From: Phylloscopus collybita
Taxonomy: Eukaryota; Chordata; Aves; Passeriformes; Phylloscopidae
NCBI GenBank assembly: GCA_027886175.1
Contig: JAJNNQ010000002.1
Location: 6,561,001 to 6,625,000, forward strand
Direction of reading: 5' to 3'
Length of the DNA stretch: 64,000 nucleotides
The number at the start of each line of letters is the position of its first letter. Positions within the stretch are counted from its first letter, which is position 1. The translations under genes and the position numbers were made by a program. The notes beneath the pieces were generated by a model. That model was not told the DNA's origin, searched no databases, and was given only the letters and a program-made list of their open reading frames with translations. Positions 22,060 through 35,390 of this stretch are shown one piece after another.

Positions 22060-24565
22060 CCGCAAAACAATGGAGATTGTCAAAGGGCCCCGGGGTTGAG
22101 CTTTTCTGCGTGTTCACCAAGCGTTAAAGCTTTATCGAACAAACCGGCTCTGTCTGACCCCGGCCAGACAAAAGGCAAGTTCCATTTTCCTGCGCAGAGA
22201 AGAGGGGCAGAGAGGGACCCAGGGAGGGATGTACAGTAGGGCCTGGGACCGCGGTGGGATGTCCTCTGAGCCAGCTCCCACCCTGGTGCTGCCGGCCCTG
22301 GGCCTTTGGGAGGTGCTGCTGTGCTCGGCCTCATGCAGGTGAGGGGAATGAATGGTGTCAGCACAGCCAGCCCTGAGAGCTGGCACGGATTTTGCCAGCT
22401 CAGCCACGGGTTTTGTGTGGTTGCTGTGCTGCACTTGGTGCTGCACCCACCTCGGCGAGCCTGGACTGAATGAATGGTCCAGCCACCGTGAGTTTTTGGT
22501 TTAGGGTTTGATTTTTTCCCTTTAGGCTTTGCACAGAGCAGAACCACTCCATTGCTCCTAAGATCCACATGGATGATTTAACATTTCCATAGGGTTTTTT
22601 CACGGATTTTGAATAAGATGGGAACTCCTTGTTGTTGTGCTGGAGCTGGGCAGCACCAGGGAGAGCAGCAGCCAGGTGTTAAAGGGAGAAATGGTCAGAG
22701 AGGTAAGAAATGGTCAGAACAGTCTTCTGAGGAACAAGATGGGTGGGGGCACAACTGGCAGAAGACTGGATCTGGAAATGGTGTCTGGACTGTGGGCATC
22801 TACATGAGCTTGGGCTCTGTGTTGCCCTTATGAAGCTCTCCTCGACCTCAGGTTGCTGGTGCAGAAGTGCATTTGTCTGTTGTAGGCCCTTGGTGATATC
22901 TACCATCACCACATGAGTGTCCCAGACACATTTCCAGTGGCACCAGTCTCTGCCAACCTCACCTCTGCTTCACTCACACCTAGAGCCCAACATGGAGACA
23001 CGGGGCTCAGTCCTGCCCAGCGTGTCTGCAGCTTTGACAGAACTTTGAGCACCTTTTCTTCCAGCTCCAGCAGCAGCCAGGCAGCAGGTGAATCAGTTTA
23101 TTGACAGTCACCATGATTCCCATCAGCAGAGATGTGTCTGGAGCACCCTGATTTTATTTCTGCATCTGCTTCTTCTGTGGGAGGATGAGCACAGAGACAT
23201 CCTTTGCTGGCACCTGGAGCTGAAATGGGCTGCTCAGGGGTGGGTGGGAGAAACCCTCACCTCATATGAGTTGTGCTTTGGGTGTTGCTGGTGAAGGCCA
23301 CACTATTTCTCCCTCGGGTTTGGTTATTTGCAGAGACCCTCCTGCCCCATGCCCACCTCTATCCCACGGCCAGCAGAGCAATGCCACAACAGCAGAGACC
23401 ACCTTTCTACAGGTAAACCATGTTCTCCCAGTGCCAAAGCACCCACAGATTGCCAATCCTGCTCATAAAATGTTAATTTCCAAGGAGGAGGTGGTGACTG
23501 TGCCTGTTTTGGGGTTTGTTGGGCTCTGGGTAGCAGGCTTGGGCTGCTCATCCCCCCAGCAGTGTTTTGCATTACTTGTTAAGGGAAGCTGGCACTCGGC
23601 TTTGCTGTCAGTGGAGATTTGTAAGCCTGATTATATTCCTAAGCATATGTTTGGAAATGAGAAGCAGCTCTCTGAAGTCAGTGGAATTGCTCTGATTGCA
23701 AGTTTCAAGTCAAGAGGAGGGAAGCCTGGCTGCAGGTCTGAGCTCCCTCTTGGAAGAGCCACAGGCAGTGAGTAACAGCTCTGGGCTCTTCCCCACTGCA
23801 GGAGCAAGGCTGAACAGAAACCAGAACAAACATCTTTGTCATGAAAATCCCATAATATTACAGACGTGTTTGTGTTGGTGGTTTTTAAGTGCATAAATGA
23901 TGAACCATACTACCTGGGTGGGCAAGTAATGCCTGGCACCATTTCCAGGGTATTTTACGTGTTTTCGAGGACAATCCTAAGGAGAAAGGGAAGTTCATCG
24001 AAAGCAGGATGCACCAGATATTCCCCCCAGCAGATGGCTGACTTTGAGTGCTGGAACAAGTGGCCAGGGCTCAGCAGCAGCAGCAGCAGTGGATTCACAT
24101 CACTTTGCAGAGTTCAGCTCTTCGTGTCGCTGGGCTCAGCTGCTGCAAAAGATGTCTCTGAACGGGAGCTGCAGTTTCGTTCCCAGAACCAAACCATTCC
24201 TAAAAGAATGCCATTTGTTTTGGGACAGCACCACTTCCCTGGAATCAGCCAGATTTGCCTGTCACAAAACTGCCACTACAGAGCAATGATTCTAATCTGT
24301 GAACCTCAAAGTAGTGAGGGACTTGAAAGACTGGAAAGGCAAGTGGGTCCTTTGGTTGCTCCATGTTAGAAGTGGTGTGAGATGAGCACCACGAGACCTT
24401 AGCCATGCAGGGTCACGACTCTGCAGCACTCACTCATACACCTTCTGCATTCCCTGCCTCCAAACAGGCTGGTACTCAAAGCTAGGCCACAAAAAACACT
24501 TGAAAAAATTAAACTTGAATTGCATCCATGTCGGTTTTCACATCAGAAGGAAAGTGCTGCTCACA
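22060..24565. other. Intergenic sequence without recognised gene
   Basis: Unique, moderately GC-rich DNA. A few open frames of up to 169 codons (for example 23266-23775) are weak and in competing registers, without recognisable domains. (CAG)n-like agcagcagcagc occurs near 24075. Confidence 0.45.
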
Positions 24566-24569
24566 CAGC

Positions 24570-24862
24570 AAAAACCTTTTTACAAGGGCAGGTAGTGATA
24601 GGACAAGGGGGAATGGCATTAAACTGAAAAAGGGCAGGTTTAGATTGCATATTATGAAGAAATTCTTCACTATCAGAGTGGTGAGACAGTGGCACAGGTT
24701 GCCCAGAGAAGCTGCGGATGCCCCATTCCTGGAGGTGTTCCAGGCCAGGTTGGATGGGGCTTTGAGCAACCTGGCCTAGTGGAAGGTGTCTCTGCCCATG
24801 ACAAGGGGTTGGAACCAGATGGTTTTTAGTGTCCCAACCCAAACCATTCTATGATTCCGTGA
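24570..24862 (+). mobile_element. CR1 LINE 3' fragment
   Basis: The canonical CR1 3' order on +: GGTTGCCCAGAGAAGCTG, CCTGGAGGTGTTCCAGGCC, TTGGATGGGGCTTTGAGC, GGGTTGGAACCAGATGG, ending in cattctatgattccgtga. It is 5'-truncated. The 5' edge is approximate. Confidence 0.92.
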
Positions 24863-25029
24863 CCCAACTCACCAGGCCCGAGAGCTGCTGCCCGGAGCAG
24901 CTGTCATGCAGTGCCTCCTGTGGTATCTGTCCCTCCAGTAAGCTGTAAATTCCAGCCTCAGGACTGGAATTACTTCCACTTTGCACCAGCATAGGGAATG
25001 GGACAATCAGGCTGACTTTGTGTAACTGG

Positions 25030-25600
25030 GACAAGAGAAAATTCTATTTAAATTCTGCACCCCGCCAGTGAATCTTGCAGCAGCCTAATTTTTCTACGAA
25101 TAACGCCTTGGGCAAGGCTTGTGTGGCCCAGAAAAGGGAAAAAAAAAAAAAAAAAAAGGGTTGAATTTCCTCCATCCTGCTTATTTGTAACCTCCTTCCT
25201 AATGGATGGTGAACCTTGGGAGGTTTGGCCCATTGGTGGCCAAGCCAGGGCTGTGATGCTGGAGAGAGCACCCAGCTGGGGATCTCTGGCACCTTTCGAA
25301 GGAAGGAGGGGCAGATTCAGGGACTCCAACACTTGTGCGATTAAGAAAGAGCAAAAACTAAAAAAAAAAAAAAAAAAAAGAAAAAGGAAAAAAAAAGAAA
25401 AATTAATTGAGTAACCTCAAATTACAAATCAATTTGAGGAAATCCCAATCTAGCTGCAGACACTCTGTGAGCAGTTGAAGCTAAATTCGTTGAGCAGACA
25501 GCTCTAATTAGCACACGGTTGCTCCAACAAGCTCCGTGTGGCTCTCTCCATGTCAGATGTGCCTGGTCCTGAGCCATGACACTCATCAATTTGACCCAAA
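25030..25600. promoter_or_regulatory. Candidate conserved non-coding block with perfect inverted repeat
   Basis: AT-rich unique segments at about 25030-25120 and 25400-25600 flank a stretch with A-runs. The second holds CCTCAAATT (25415-25423) and its exact reverse complement AATTTGAGG (25431-25439), plus taattaattg, ctaattcg-like and ctctaattagcac cores. Confidence 0.35.
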
Positions 25601-27821
25601 ATACATTGAAGGCAGGGTGTCACCGTGCTGAGATTGTTTAGGGGCTGCAGAAAGTCGAACTCCAAATTTCTCTGCTCCAACACCTCTGTGCCGCCTTATC
25701 CCAGCCACCCCGGGCTGGTTTCTGACCTCATTCATGCCAGTGCAAATCTGCAATAACTTCACGTTAGCCACAGGGTTTATTACAAATTGTCCTTGTGTAA
25801 AGAGACCAAAATCTGGTTTATGAAGTTGGCTTCTTTTCCCTCATTCCCAGGCAGCCAGAGTCAGTGGGACAGCTTTCACCTTTTAACTTAGGGAGAATTG
25901 CTCCCAACTCACACTGATGGAAGCAAGGGGCAAACCCATTTCCTCCATAATAGCAGCATTGCCTTGCTGATGCAGGATTTAGCCCTTTAGATTGAGTAAG
26001 AATTGGATTTTTTTTTTTGTAAGAAGCCCAAAATGAGATAAATACCAGGATACCACCGCAGTGAGGCATGTCAAGTTACTAGAAGGGGATGAAAGGCTGC
26101 ACCAAAAAAAAATCCCTCTCTTTCAGCATTAGTGAAAGATGTGACCTCATTCTTTTCCTGGGGCTGTGGAGAGATATGTGGCATTTTCCTTGTAGAGAAG
26201 TGTATTTTTCCTTTGGGAAAGGCTGAAAGACTACTTGGGTAGTGTATTATTTTAGACATATTTTGCATTCCAGCTCTCCCTCAGAGGAGGAAGTTGTTCT
26301 CTCCATCTTCTTATTCCTCTGTACTGAGCCACGTTTGATCAAACACGTGGGAATAGACCCCTGGCTAATGCAAACACAAGCATCCACAAGGCTGTGCTGA
26401 TTTACACCTGGAGATTTACACCTCCATCATGAATTTCTGGTTCTCCTATAATCATAAATTCCATCATTCCTCAAGCATTTTCTCCTTTTTTTAACCTGGT
26501 GTCTTCCACCAGGAGACATTTTCTGATCTCTCCATTGTATGTTCTTGCTGAAATCTGGAGCCCAAATCACATTTAGCTGTGTTTTCATAGTGCATGGCAA
26601 TGTATTGGGAAAAGGCAGGTGGGACTGCCATGATCTCCTACTTTTTGGGTTTCACTGCCCTGAGGAGAGCTTGAAATCTTCTCAGTGTGTTGAAAACACT
26701 GCTGTAGTGGCAGTTATTGCTCATCCCTAGTGAAGCATTTGAATGAGGCAAAGTTTGTGGGGGAAAATAGTATTTTTCATTAGCTTGGGGTAATTGCAAA
26801 CAGCAGTGAGCCTTTGGGGTCTGCACCTTTCAGATCTGAAGGAAGCAGGGGTGTAATGCACCTCCTCTGCCTTTCCAGCTCTAACACAACCTCATCTACC
26901 CTTCCAGCTGTGACAAAAGGCATTCCCTGACCTACAGCCACCATCCCTGGAAAGCCTTTTCCTCACCTTGTTGAGCTGGGGCTGCTGATGTGACTTGGAT
27001 GTGAGCAGACAGCTGGGATAACTTGCCCAGGTGTGGACATGGACACTGCAAATGTCCCACCCAAGTCTATCCCTCAGGCTGCCCTGACAGCCATGGAGAG
27101 AGGGGGATGCTTCAAGGGGGTGAAGCCCCTACTCTAAAGCTCCTCAAGCAGATGACTCCTCAGTTTTGGGGCAGGAGCTGGGAATGCCACAGGTGAGAGT
27201 CTGCCCTGCAAAGTCCCCCTGAAGGGGTGAGCTCCATTCCCAGTCTCCCCTCAGCCTGGTGAAAGTGTTGGGAAAGCACCCAGGATCCAGGGTGTCCATG
27301 CCACTCCTGCAGCCCCCAAGGAAGACACCTGCATCCAAACCTGCCCTTTACAGGACAGGTAGAACTCAAGCACTTTCAGGATGGGCTCCAAGCAGGCCCT
27401 GATGGCTCGAGGAGCCATCATTCACTTTTTTCCTGCCCAGGCTTCTCCAGAGAACTGCATCTTTCTCTCGACCCTGTATCTGCCAGGGTATATGCTGTTT
27501 TTCCATTCCCCAAACGCTGTTGCAATCATTTCTGCCCAGATTTATCTCATTTCAGTAATGTCTCTTGGGTTTCATCTCTATTAAATCGTTTGGACATTGG
27601 AAAGTGGGATTACCCCACTTAGCTGTAGCTGTCTCCAGTGTGAGTGAGCCCAATGTGTGCTTGTGGTGCTGGTCCTGTGCAGGGACAGTGGGATGTCACA
27701 AGTCCTCTTGGTGTCAGCTTGGGTGCCTTCAGGGAAATGGGCATCTCTGCCAGCTCCGTGTCCTGGAGCAGAAAGCCTGGAGTGACTGGTTCCCAGCTAT
27801 ATGATTCCATAGGATTGCCCT
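25600..27821. other. Intergenic sequence without recognised gene
   Basis: Unique DNA, mostly AT-balanced. The only notable motif is GTTTGATCAAAC overlapping an E-box CACGTG (26333-26349). No coding gene recognised. Confidence 0.45.
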
Positions 27822-27907
27822 CTGAGCAACCTGGCCCAGTGCAAGGCATCCCTGACCATGCCAGGGGGTTGGAACTGGATGATCTTTAAGGTCTCTTCCA
27901 ACCTAAA
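27822..27907 (+). mobile_element. CR1 LINE 3' tail fragment
   Basis: Short + strand piece: tgagcaacctggcccagtgc, ccagggggttggaactggat, gatctttaaggtctcttcca. These are the last CR1 segments before its terminal repeat. Confidence 0.85.
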
Positions 27908-28859
27908 GGAGGGTGGAAGAGAAGGGTGAAGAGTGGCAGAGGATGCTGAAGCAGCACTGCTGTCCCAGCTGCTCCTGAGTGTATTATTCTAGCAGCAGGA
28001 AAACAGTCTTCATACCATGTTGTACAACAAGATTTTTTTTTTAATGGATGTTAAGCAGAAACCCACAGAAAGTTTCTCTCAAAAAGGCTGATTCTTACAG
28101 GGCTCAGTCATGAAGCTTCACTGATGGAAGTGCCTAATGCTGGTTTATAGCAGCTCTAAGAAATCAGTGTAATGTAAGAACAACCAGGGGGGTATTGACT
28201 TTAAATACACTGGCTTGGTTTGGTTTTAACTGGTATTTTGGATCAAGAGTCTTGAAAGAAGGTTTGACACCAGCTTTTATGGTAATACTTCTCCCTGATG
28301 ATACCACACCTTTCCCCCAGTCACCACTACAAGTAAAACTAAGAATAAAAGCTTTTTTTTTAATCTTTACACTTTATATTAAAAAATAACTCTCAATAAA
28401 CACCTTCCAGGATCACTTTTGACATTAAACATTGATTTCTATGTCTGTTATAAACCTTGAAGAATTGCCTCAGGCACTTGTAATAATCTAAGCATTAGAT
28501 AGAAGCATTTTCACTATCTAATTATTACCCAGTTTAATACAAGCTGCACTTCAAGAATATTTGAAAAAAGAAATTGTCTTTAAAAAAAGACCCCATCCCC
28601 CAGCAACTTCACTGTTGCTGTTGGAGCCAAATGCAACACACATCAATGCAGGGAGTACAAATCAGACCACCCAATAACACAACTTTTTTTGAAAAGCCAT
28701 CAAAACCTATGGAGAAATGTCATGGTCTTCTTTCTAACCAGGTAAAAATCTCTCCCCATTGCTCTGATTTCCAGAAGGGATAACATCCAGTTTCATTCTT
28801 TCCCATTTCCAGAACACAGCTCCTTGCTGAGCACATTTCAGGCACAAGGTCAATGCAGC
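27908..28859. other. Intergenic AT-rich sequence
   Basis: Unique AT-rich DNA with short A/T runs. No gene or repeat family recognised. Confidence 0.45.
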
Positions 28860-29150
28860 AAAGGGATTTGTGCACTCCCAGGTACAGGGCCGATCCCTGC
28901 TTGTTTATATTTGTGATGCATCATTTATTTTTACAGGTTTCCCCAAAACAGGGCTTTTAGGAAATTAAAGTTGTGAGCATTTGCCCATAATTCAACTCAC
29001 ACAAGGCCAGTAAGTTATATCCAGGCATAGAAGAGAAAAATTCTGTAATAGCCTGAATTTAGTGTCTCCTGTACTTCATGCATCAGTTTTCATAATTTAT
29101 GTGCACTTATTTAATTTGGCTTTATAATTCTCACTCCAAAAAATTGCAGA
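28860..29150. promoter_or_regulatory. Candidate conserved non-coding block
   Basis: AT-rich unique DNA with tgatgcatcatttattttta, ccataattcaactcac and several ATTA cores, ending just before a CR1 insertion. Composition-based call only. Confidence 0.25.
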
Positions 29151-29199
29151 GGAATAAAATACTCAGCAGAAGAGGCTAAATACATGAGCTGGGATTAAT

Positions 29200-29465
29200 C
29201 TCAGAGAAACACAGGAGGGTTTGTCTTGGAAGGGACCATAAAGATCATCTGGTTCCAGCCCCCTTCCATGGGCAGGGACACCTCCCACTAGACCAGGTTG
29301 CTCAGAGCCCCATCCAACCTGGCTTTGAGCCACTTCCAGGAATGGGGCATCCACAGTTTCTCTGGGCAGCCTGTGCCTGGCCCTCAGCACCCTGATGGCA
29401 AAGAATTTCCTCCCAACATCTAATCTAAAACTGCCCTTTTCCAGTTAAAAGCCATTCTGCTTTGT
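29200..29465 (-). mobile_element. CR1 LINE 3' fragment
   Basis: Minus-strand CR1: on + it shows accataaagatcatctggtt, cagagccccatccaacctgg, ggaatggggcatccacag, ggcagcctgtgcc and aactgcccttttccag. It is 5'-truncated and lacks a clear terminal repeat at its + start. Confidence 0.9.
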
Positions 29466-32400
29466 CCTATAACTACCTCCCCTGCAATATTAATGGGGAA
29501 AGTATGAACACCAAATCTAATGCAATAATGACTTATTACAGAAGGAAAGCTATATTTTTCCCTAAATTATGCCAGTGGAGTACTGAAACCCGTTTGTCTC
29601 TCGTGGTACTTTTGTCATAAATCCAAAAGGCAATTAGAGCATTTTAAATCTTGCCTGAAGTAACTTCTTGATTTACAGATTTTCCTGCACAGCTGTGAAC
29701 AGCCAAATTGGGCTTAAAAGTCTCCAGTGAGACAGTGAGAGAGCTCATTTTTTGTTAGACATGTCGATCTCCTTCTATAACCCTGTGAGGAGTTTGGATG
29801 CTCCACATCCCAGAAAATCAGGCTACTCACTGTACCCTTAAGTGTGGAGTTGGATGTCCAGCTGTGGACAGAGCTGCTGTTCTCATTTGCTTCTCAGCCA
29901 GACACATCTGCAGTATTAATGGGGAAAGTCTGTAGAAACAAGGACTGAGAAACAATTTCAGAATTGGGCCATCTCAAAGGCCTCAACTGAGAATGATGGG
30001 CAAGGGTCACTACAAGGTGCCAACCCAAGTCCTGTCCTTTTGGGACCAGGGATGACATTTACCCCGTGGCAGGCAGAGTTTCCTTCCTTGTCTTTGTCCC
30101 CCATGCCTCATTCCAGCACAATTTTCTGGTGCTACTGTGGTGCTCACAAACAGCAAATCCCCTGTTTGTGGTGCTCACAAGCACTGGGAATCCCCTGCAC
30201 AGACTTCCATCTACATCCCACTCAGAGGATTTGTCTGTGATGGACATGGTTTAGTCCAGAGTAGAACACACCCACGTTCTGCATCTCCCTGGTACAGTGT
30301 GTAAGCTCTCAGTATCAGCTGGGTGGTGGGTGTGCTTTTCTTTGCCCCTGTGTATGCACAGTAGCCATGCTTTCATCTGTGCTGGTTCATCCCATTTATT
30401 TAGGGAACAAAGTTTCACAGCATGATGATCTATCTGCATCTTAGAGAAGCTGGGGTGGGAAATTTCAGCAATCCAGTGTAGACTTGGAGTCTTCTTACCT
30501 TACAGCTTCCATCTCCTTCCTTCTGTGCTTGGATCCATCCCTGCAGCTTTATTCCTGTCACATATTTTTAAGGTAATTGTCCCAGAAGTGTAAATGTTGA
30601 AACAACGTTGGCATCAATATGATCATTTTGAATTTCTGTGAGTGTGTGGAAAAGCCTCAGGATGTGAGATGATGATAGGCACTGACAAACACCTTTCACT
30701 GCAGAGGAGAGTCAGCCACAGGTATTGCCAGCAAGCTCTAGAAAAACTGGACAGAACTGGGTGACAGGTTCCTACTTTTCCCCTGCCTGAGGGACAGGAG
30801 AAGGAGGTCTCCTGAAGCACAACACCAAGAGAGTCTCTGAAAGAAGAAAAAGGTCCCTGCAGCTCTGGTTTGCTTCAACAGCAGAACTTCTGTGTGCTTT
30901 TTATGGAGACACCCACACCTGGGCACTGGGGGCTTGGTGCCAGGCAAGAGGATGGAGACCCAGATCCACCTCTGCTGGCTCCCCTTGCCCGTGGCAAGTC
31001 GTGCTGGTCCCATCCAGCACAGGATGGCTGCTGCCTGCAGCCAGCGGGGCTTTTTGAAGGTGGCAGAAAACTGACGGATCAAAAGTTTAGCCCAGAGGCT
31101 GCTGTCAGTTTGCTCAAGCAAATAACTTCATACAGCTTTCAGAGATTGGTGGGATCTCCCTGTGCAGGAGGGAAACATAAATAAATGGGAAACTTATCTA
31201 GAGAGAGACTGACTCAAGCTCCTGGGCCTCCCAGCTGGGTGTAGATGGGGAAAAGAAAGCCTTGTTGCACTGGAAGTGGGGGAAGCAGTAGGGCCAGTGC
31301 TGGGCTGGGGCAGATAAGCAGGAGGAGACCCCAAAGGGCACAAGGAAGGGCAGGTCCTGTGACTGAGCACTGCAGAGCAAAGCCAGCCCCACATAATTAA
31401 GTCTATCATACATATACTTACACAGCACACATCTATCCCTCTGGACAGATGCACTCACAGAGAGACACAAGAGCATCTTATTTTGCTATGCTACCCCACC
31501 CAGAAAAATCCAGCCCAGAGCCCTAAGTGTCTGCTGAAGTGGCCAGAGCCATTTGCAAGGCACCTGGTACCAAGACACAAGAGTCTGTGTGTTTGAACAC
31601 TTTATCCTGGTGTTCAGTAATTCACTAAACCAGGACAAAGAGTTTTAAACCAGCTGTTTGAAAATCAGCTGCATTGCAATTCAGACAGACACCTTTCCTC
31701 TGCCAGGCCAGGGGTTTAATAAACACACCAGGCTCATGCCTGAGCTCACAGAGGATAACCTGTAAGCACTGAGTGACAGATTTGACACTTTTTTTGAGAC
31801 ATACTAGAAATCCCAGTTGCTGGAATCGATGTCAAAATTTCTCTCCTTTAGGGTTTTATTTGTAACCTCTCAGATCCTTCCCTTGGGAGTCAGGGCCAGG
31901 GGAGAAGATGGGCGAAAGGTAACTTTCCCAGGAATGTGGTTTTAATGATGCTCTGTTTATGTGATGATTTGGAGTAATATGAAGCCTTGACCTGCTCCTT
32001 TTTCTTTCAATCTTGTACTATGTGTATTTGGTTTATTTCCTTTTTATCTCCCTGTGCTTAACAAAACACAAATGCTAGCTGGGTCTTAAGAACAGGGTCC
32101 TGACATTGAAAGGACATCACCTGAGAGCAGGTGACTTCCACTTCGATAGCTCAGACATGGCTTTTTTTAGTTCTGCTGTGCTTCAGATGGGCTGGGACTG
32201 CAGTGGTTTATCCTGGATTTTGGCAAGTTGGAGGATACAAATGGGATCAGACCCCAGCCCAGCCTCCCTCCCACACCCTCCTGAGGAAACAGACTCAGAT
32301 CCTCGGGTAACCAGCAAGGGGCACACAGTAGAAAGCACTGGCAAAATGAGGCTCCTGTTTCCACTTCTCCTGGGCTGGCTCTGATGCTGGGGTCTTGCCA

Positions 32401-33499
32401 TGTGCTGACTTTTTCACAACGGTGGGTGAAAAGGCTGCGGGGTCACGGGGTGAAGAAAATGCTCCAGTTTTGCTTCCTTTGGTGATGGTGGTGAGGTGGA
32501 GAGGGCACTTCTCACCTTGAGTGATGCCCTCAGACCTTGTTTTGTCCTCGGTGCTGGGCTTTGGCACCATCACAGGGCTGAGCCCCCTGGGCAGGGGTCC
32601 AGGGACAGCTCCTGGTCATGGGCTGCCAGGCAGGAGACAGGCGAGAGGGAGCTGTGGCTCCGAGTGTTGATCTGGAGACTTGGCATCCTCACCTCGGCTC
32701 CAGGTTTGACCTGTAAGGACAAAGAGACCACGTGCCTGGCAGCGACTGTGCTCTGCCTCCGTGCCAGGCTGCCAGCAGGGCGCTTGTTCTTTTTGCTTAG
32801 GGTTTTATTTTTAGGTAGAGCCCAGAGACACGGCGGTGCAGGGAGGCACAGGCAGGGCTTCACCCTCTAGAGTGCAGACAGTATTTGAATTTGTGATTTC
32901 ACAAGGATTTTGCTTGCCTGGAATTGCACACATTAAAGCTCTTGGAGCAAATGCTTCTTAATTACTCAGTTGTGTTATAAGCAAAGTTTTCCCTGGTCAG
33001 ATGGTTGTTGTTGGGATTGTCAACGTCACCATTATTCCTCTGCCTCGTGCAGCCCTGGCACATGCAGGAACCAACTCACCTGGTGTTTTCTATGCCCAAA
33101 CCATGACATTCCTCATCCCAACAAGCCTCAATCCACAGAGCCAGATCCATGGGGGAAGTTAACACTTAGCTTCCTTTTACAATTCAGTTACAAACAACAG
33201 ACAGGGCCACTGCTCTTTTCCAAAGTCACCTGCAAGGTCACTACAGTATCAGCGCTCAACAAATCAGTGCAAAACCCAAAAACTTTACTCTGGCTCCTAG
33301 AATGAAGTACATCATCCCAAGGAGCATGAGTGCTTCATTTCGTGTTGGAGTTCAGAGGACATCCATCGTTCAGAAATTGGATTTGAGTTGGTTTGGTCTC
33401 AGCCTGGGCCATGTGTCCCCTCGGTGGCATGGCCATGCACCAGGTGTTGTGATCCAGCCCTTCCCAGACCATTTCAACCTGTTGATTTGCACATCCCAA
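29466..33499. other. Intergenic sequence without recognised gene
   Basis: Unique DNA. A possible AT-rich conserved piece lies at 29570-29700. Short open frames at 30.7-31.5 kb and 32.1-32.9 kb overlap on both strands and show no domain. No repeat family recognised. Confidence 0.45.
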
Positions 33500-33870
33500 G
33501 CCCAAAGCAGTTACATTTAGCAGGTGATTGACATATTGAGGAAGATTTAATTGAACAGGCCCTCTCAGAGACAGCATTATTGGGACTTAGATCCTTTTCA
33601 CTCAGCTTCTGGAGACACATGTCAAAAAGGTTATGAGCAAATTTCCCGCTTGGAAAATCTGATGGGCGGCCAATACCGTGCAGTTCATTCTCATTAGTGA
33701 CAGGAAAACACTGTGGGTGTTACCTGAATATCTCTGGTCTCTGTCTGCATAGGCAATACCCAATCTGATACTGAGTCGCTCTTTTCCAGGACAAGCAGTT
33801 TGATTTATTACCTGATAATTCATGCTGTTCCTGCAGATCACCCTTTTCACTAACCTTACAGGGAGCTGGA
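33500..33870. promoter_or_regulatory. Candidate conserved non-coding block
   Basis: Unique DNA with tgattgacatattgagg (HOX/PBX-like TGATTGAC), tttaattgaac, cattctcattagtgacag, tgatttattacctgataatt. No sign of coding or repeats. Confidence 0.3.
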
Positions 33871-34117
33871 TAAATGTTACAGCCATAAACACAGGGCAGA
33901 GGAGGGTCCTCATGCAGGAGGTCTGTGGCACTGGTTTTTAAAATGCTTTTGCTGAATAGTAACAGCTGCTCTTGTAAACCTGCTGCCCAGTGACTCCCCT
34001 GCTGACCATGGGGAAGAGATGTCAATCTGATGCTTTGACAACATTTCACATTTTGGATGTTAAAACATTTCAAAATTGTTGGTTTTGGTGTAATTGTGTC
34101 AGAAATAAACCCACAAA

Positions 34118-34853
34118 AACCTCATGAGGTCCAACAAGACCAAGTGCAAGGTGCTGCAGCTGGGTCAGGGCAATCACTTCTGTCAATACACACGGAGGGG
34201 TGAATGGGTTGAGAGCAGCCCCACCCAGAAGGACCTGGGGACACTGATGGATGAGAAACTGAATGACCCAGCCACGTGCAGTTGTAGCCCAGAAAGCCAA
34301 CCACATCCTGGGCTGCACCACAAGCAGCGTGGTCAGTAGGTCAAGGGAGGTGATTGTCCCCCTCTATCTGCCCCTGTGAGAGCCCTCTTGGAGAGCTGCA
34401 TCCAGGCCAGCACAAAAGGACATTGACTTGTCACAGTGAGCTCAGAGGGCTGGGGCACTTCTTCTCTGAAAACAAGCAGAGAGTTGAGGCTGCTCAGTCT
34501 GGAGGAAAGAAAGCTCCAGTGAGACCTTACCGAGGGCTTTAAATACTTGAAGAAAGAGGATTTATAAGAAAGATGAGGAGAGTGACATGGACAAGGGGTA
34601 ACAGCTTCAGACTGAAAGAGGGCAGGTACAGGTGAGATATTTGGAAGAAATCTTTTACTGTGAGGGTGGTGAGGTACTGGAACAGGTTGCCCAGAGAAGC
34701 TGTAGGTGTCCCATCCCTGGAAGTGTCCAAGGCCAGGCTGGACAGGGCTTGGAGCAACCTGGGATGGTGAAAGATGTCCCCGCCCATGGCAGGGAGCTTG
34801 GACTAGATGATCTTAAAAGATCCCTTCCAACCCAAACCATTCTATGATGCCAG
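34118..34853 (+). mobile_element. CR1 LINE 3' fragment (longest copy)
   Basis: About 735 bp on +, beginning in the end of the reverse transcriptase ORF (ctcatgaggtccaacaagac) and running through the 3' non-coding tail to ccaaaccattctatgatg. The coding part is broken by stops and indels and cannot be active. Confidence 0.93.
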
Positions 34854-35034
34854 GAATTTAATAAGCTAACCAAATATATCTGTTAGTCAGTTCCAGGTCT
34901 CCTTGCCTGGTGCCCAGGAGTGTGGCTGGGGCTGAGCTGAGGGCTCCTCTGGAGGAGCAGAGGGGCCCCGAGTGCTGCTGGGCTCTTGCAACACTCCCTG
35001 ACCCCCATTGCTTCATCTTTCCTTGAGAGTTAAT

Positions 35035-35390
35035 CTCTTTTATGAAATTTGACATTGAAATGCCTCCCTTATACAGCAGATTATGATTGTAATTAGCTAC
35101 AGGATAAATAACACTGTATTGAGTATTACACTAGACTTCTCCTTTATTCTGTCTCTGAAGCATGTTTTTCCCCTATTGCTTCTCCCAAATCATCATGAGA
35201 CTTTTGTAAAGAGAATATTTGCACAAAAAGCTGTGGGCAATTGCTCTTGAAAAGATTCTTGCAGTTACTTAATGCTGTGAAAGGGCAAAATGAAATGCTA
35301 TTTAAATGTATTTTCATGCTAAATTAGAATAATGAAACCTCCTCTTGATGCTCTGGCAATGAAATTGGTGACAACTCACTTCACCCAGGT
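35035..35390. promoter_or_regulatory. Candidate conserved non-coding element
   Basis: About 350 bp of uniformly AT-rich, repeat-free DNA with many TAAT/ATTA cores (gattatgattgtaattagct, gctaaattagaataatg) and catgagacttttgtaaag. One of the more convincing candidates by eye. Confidence 0.35.

Noticed and set aside
33427..33438. 12-bp palindrome GCATGGCCATGC
   Set aside because: Short, restriction-site-like palindrome expected by chance; no supporting context.
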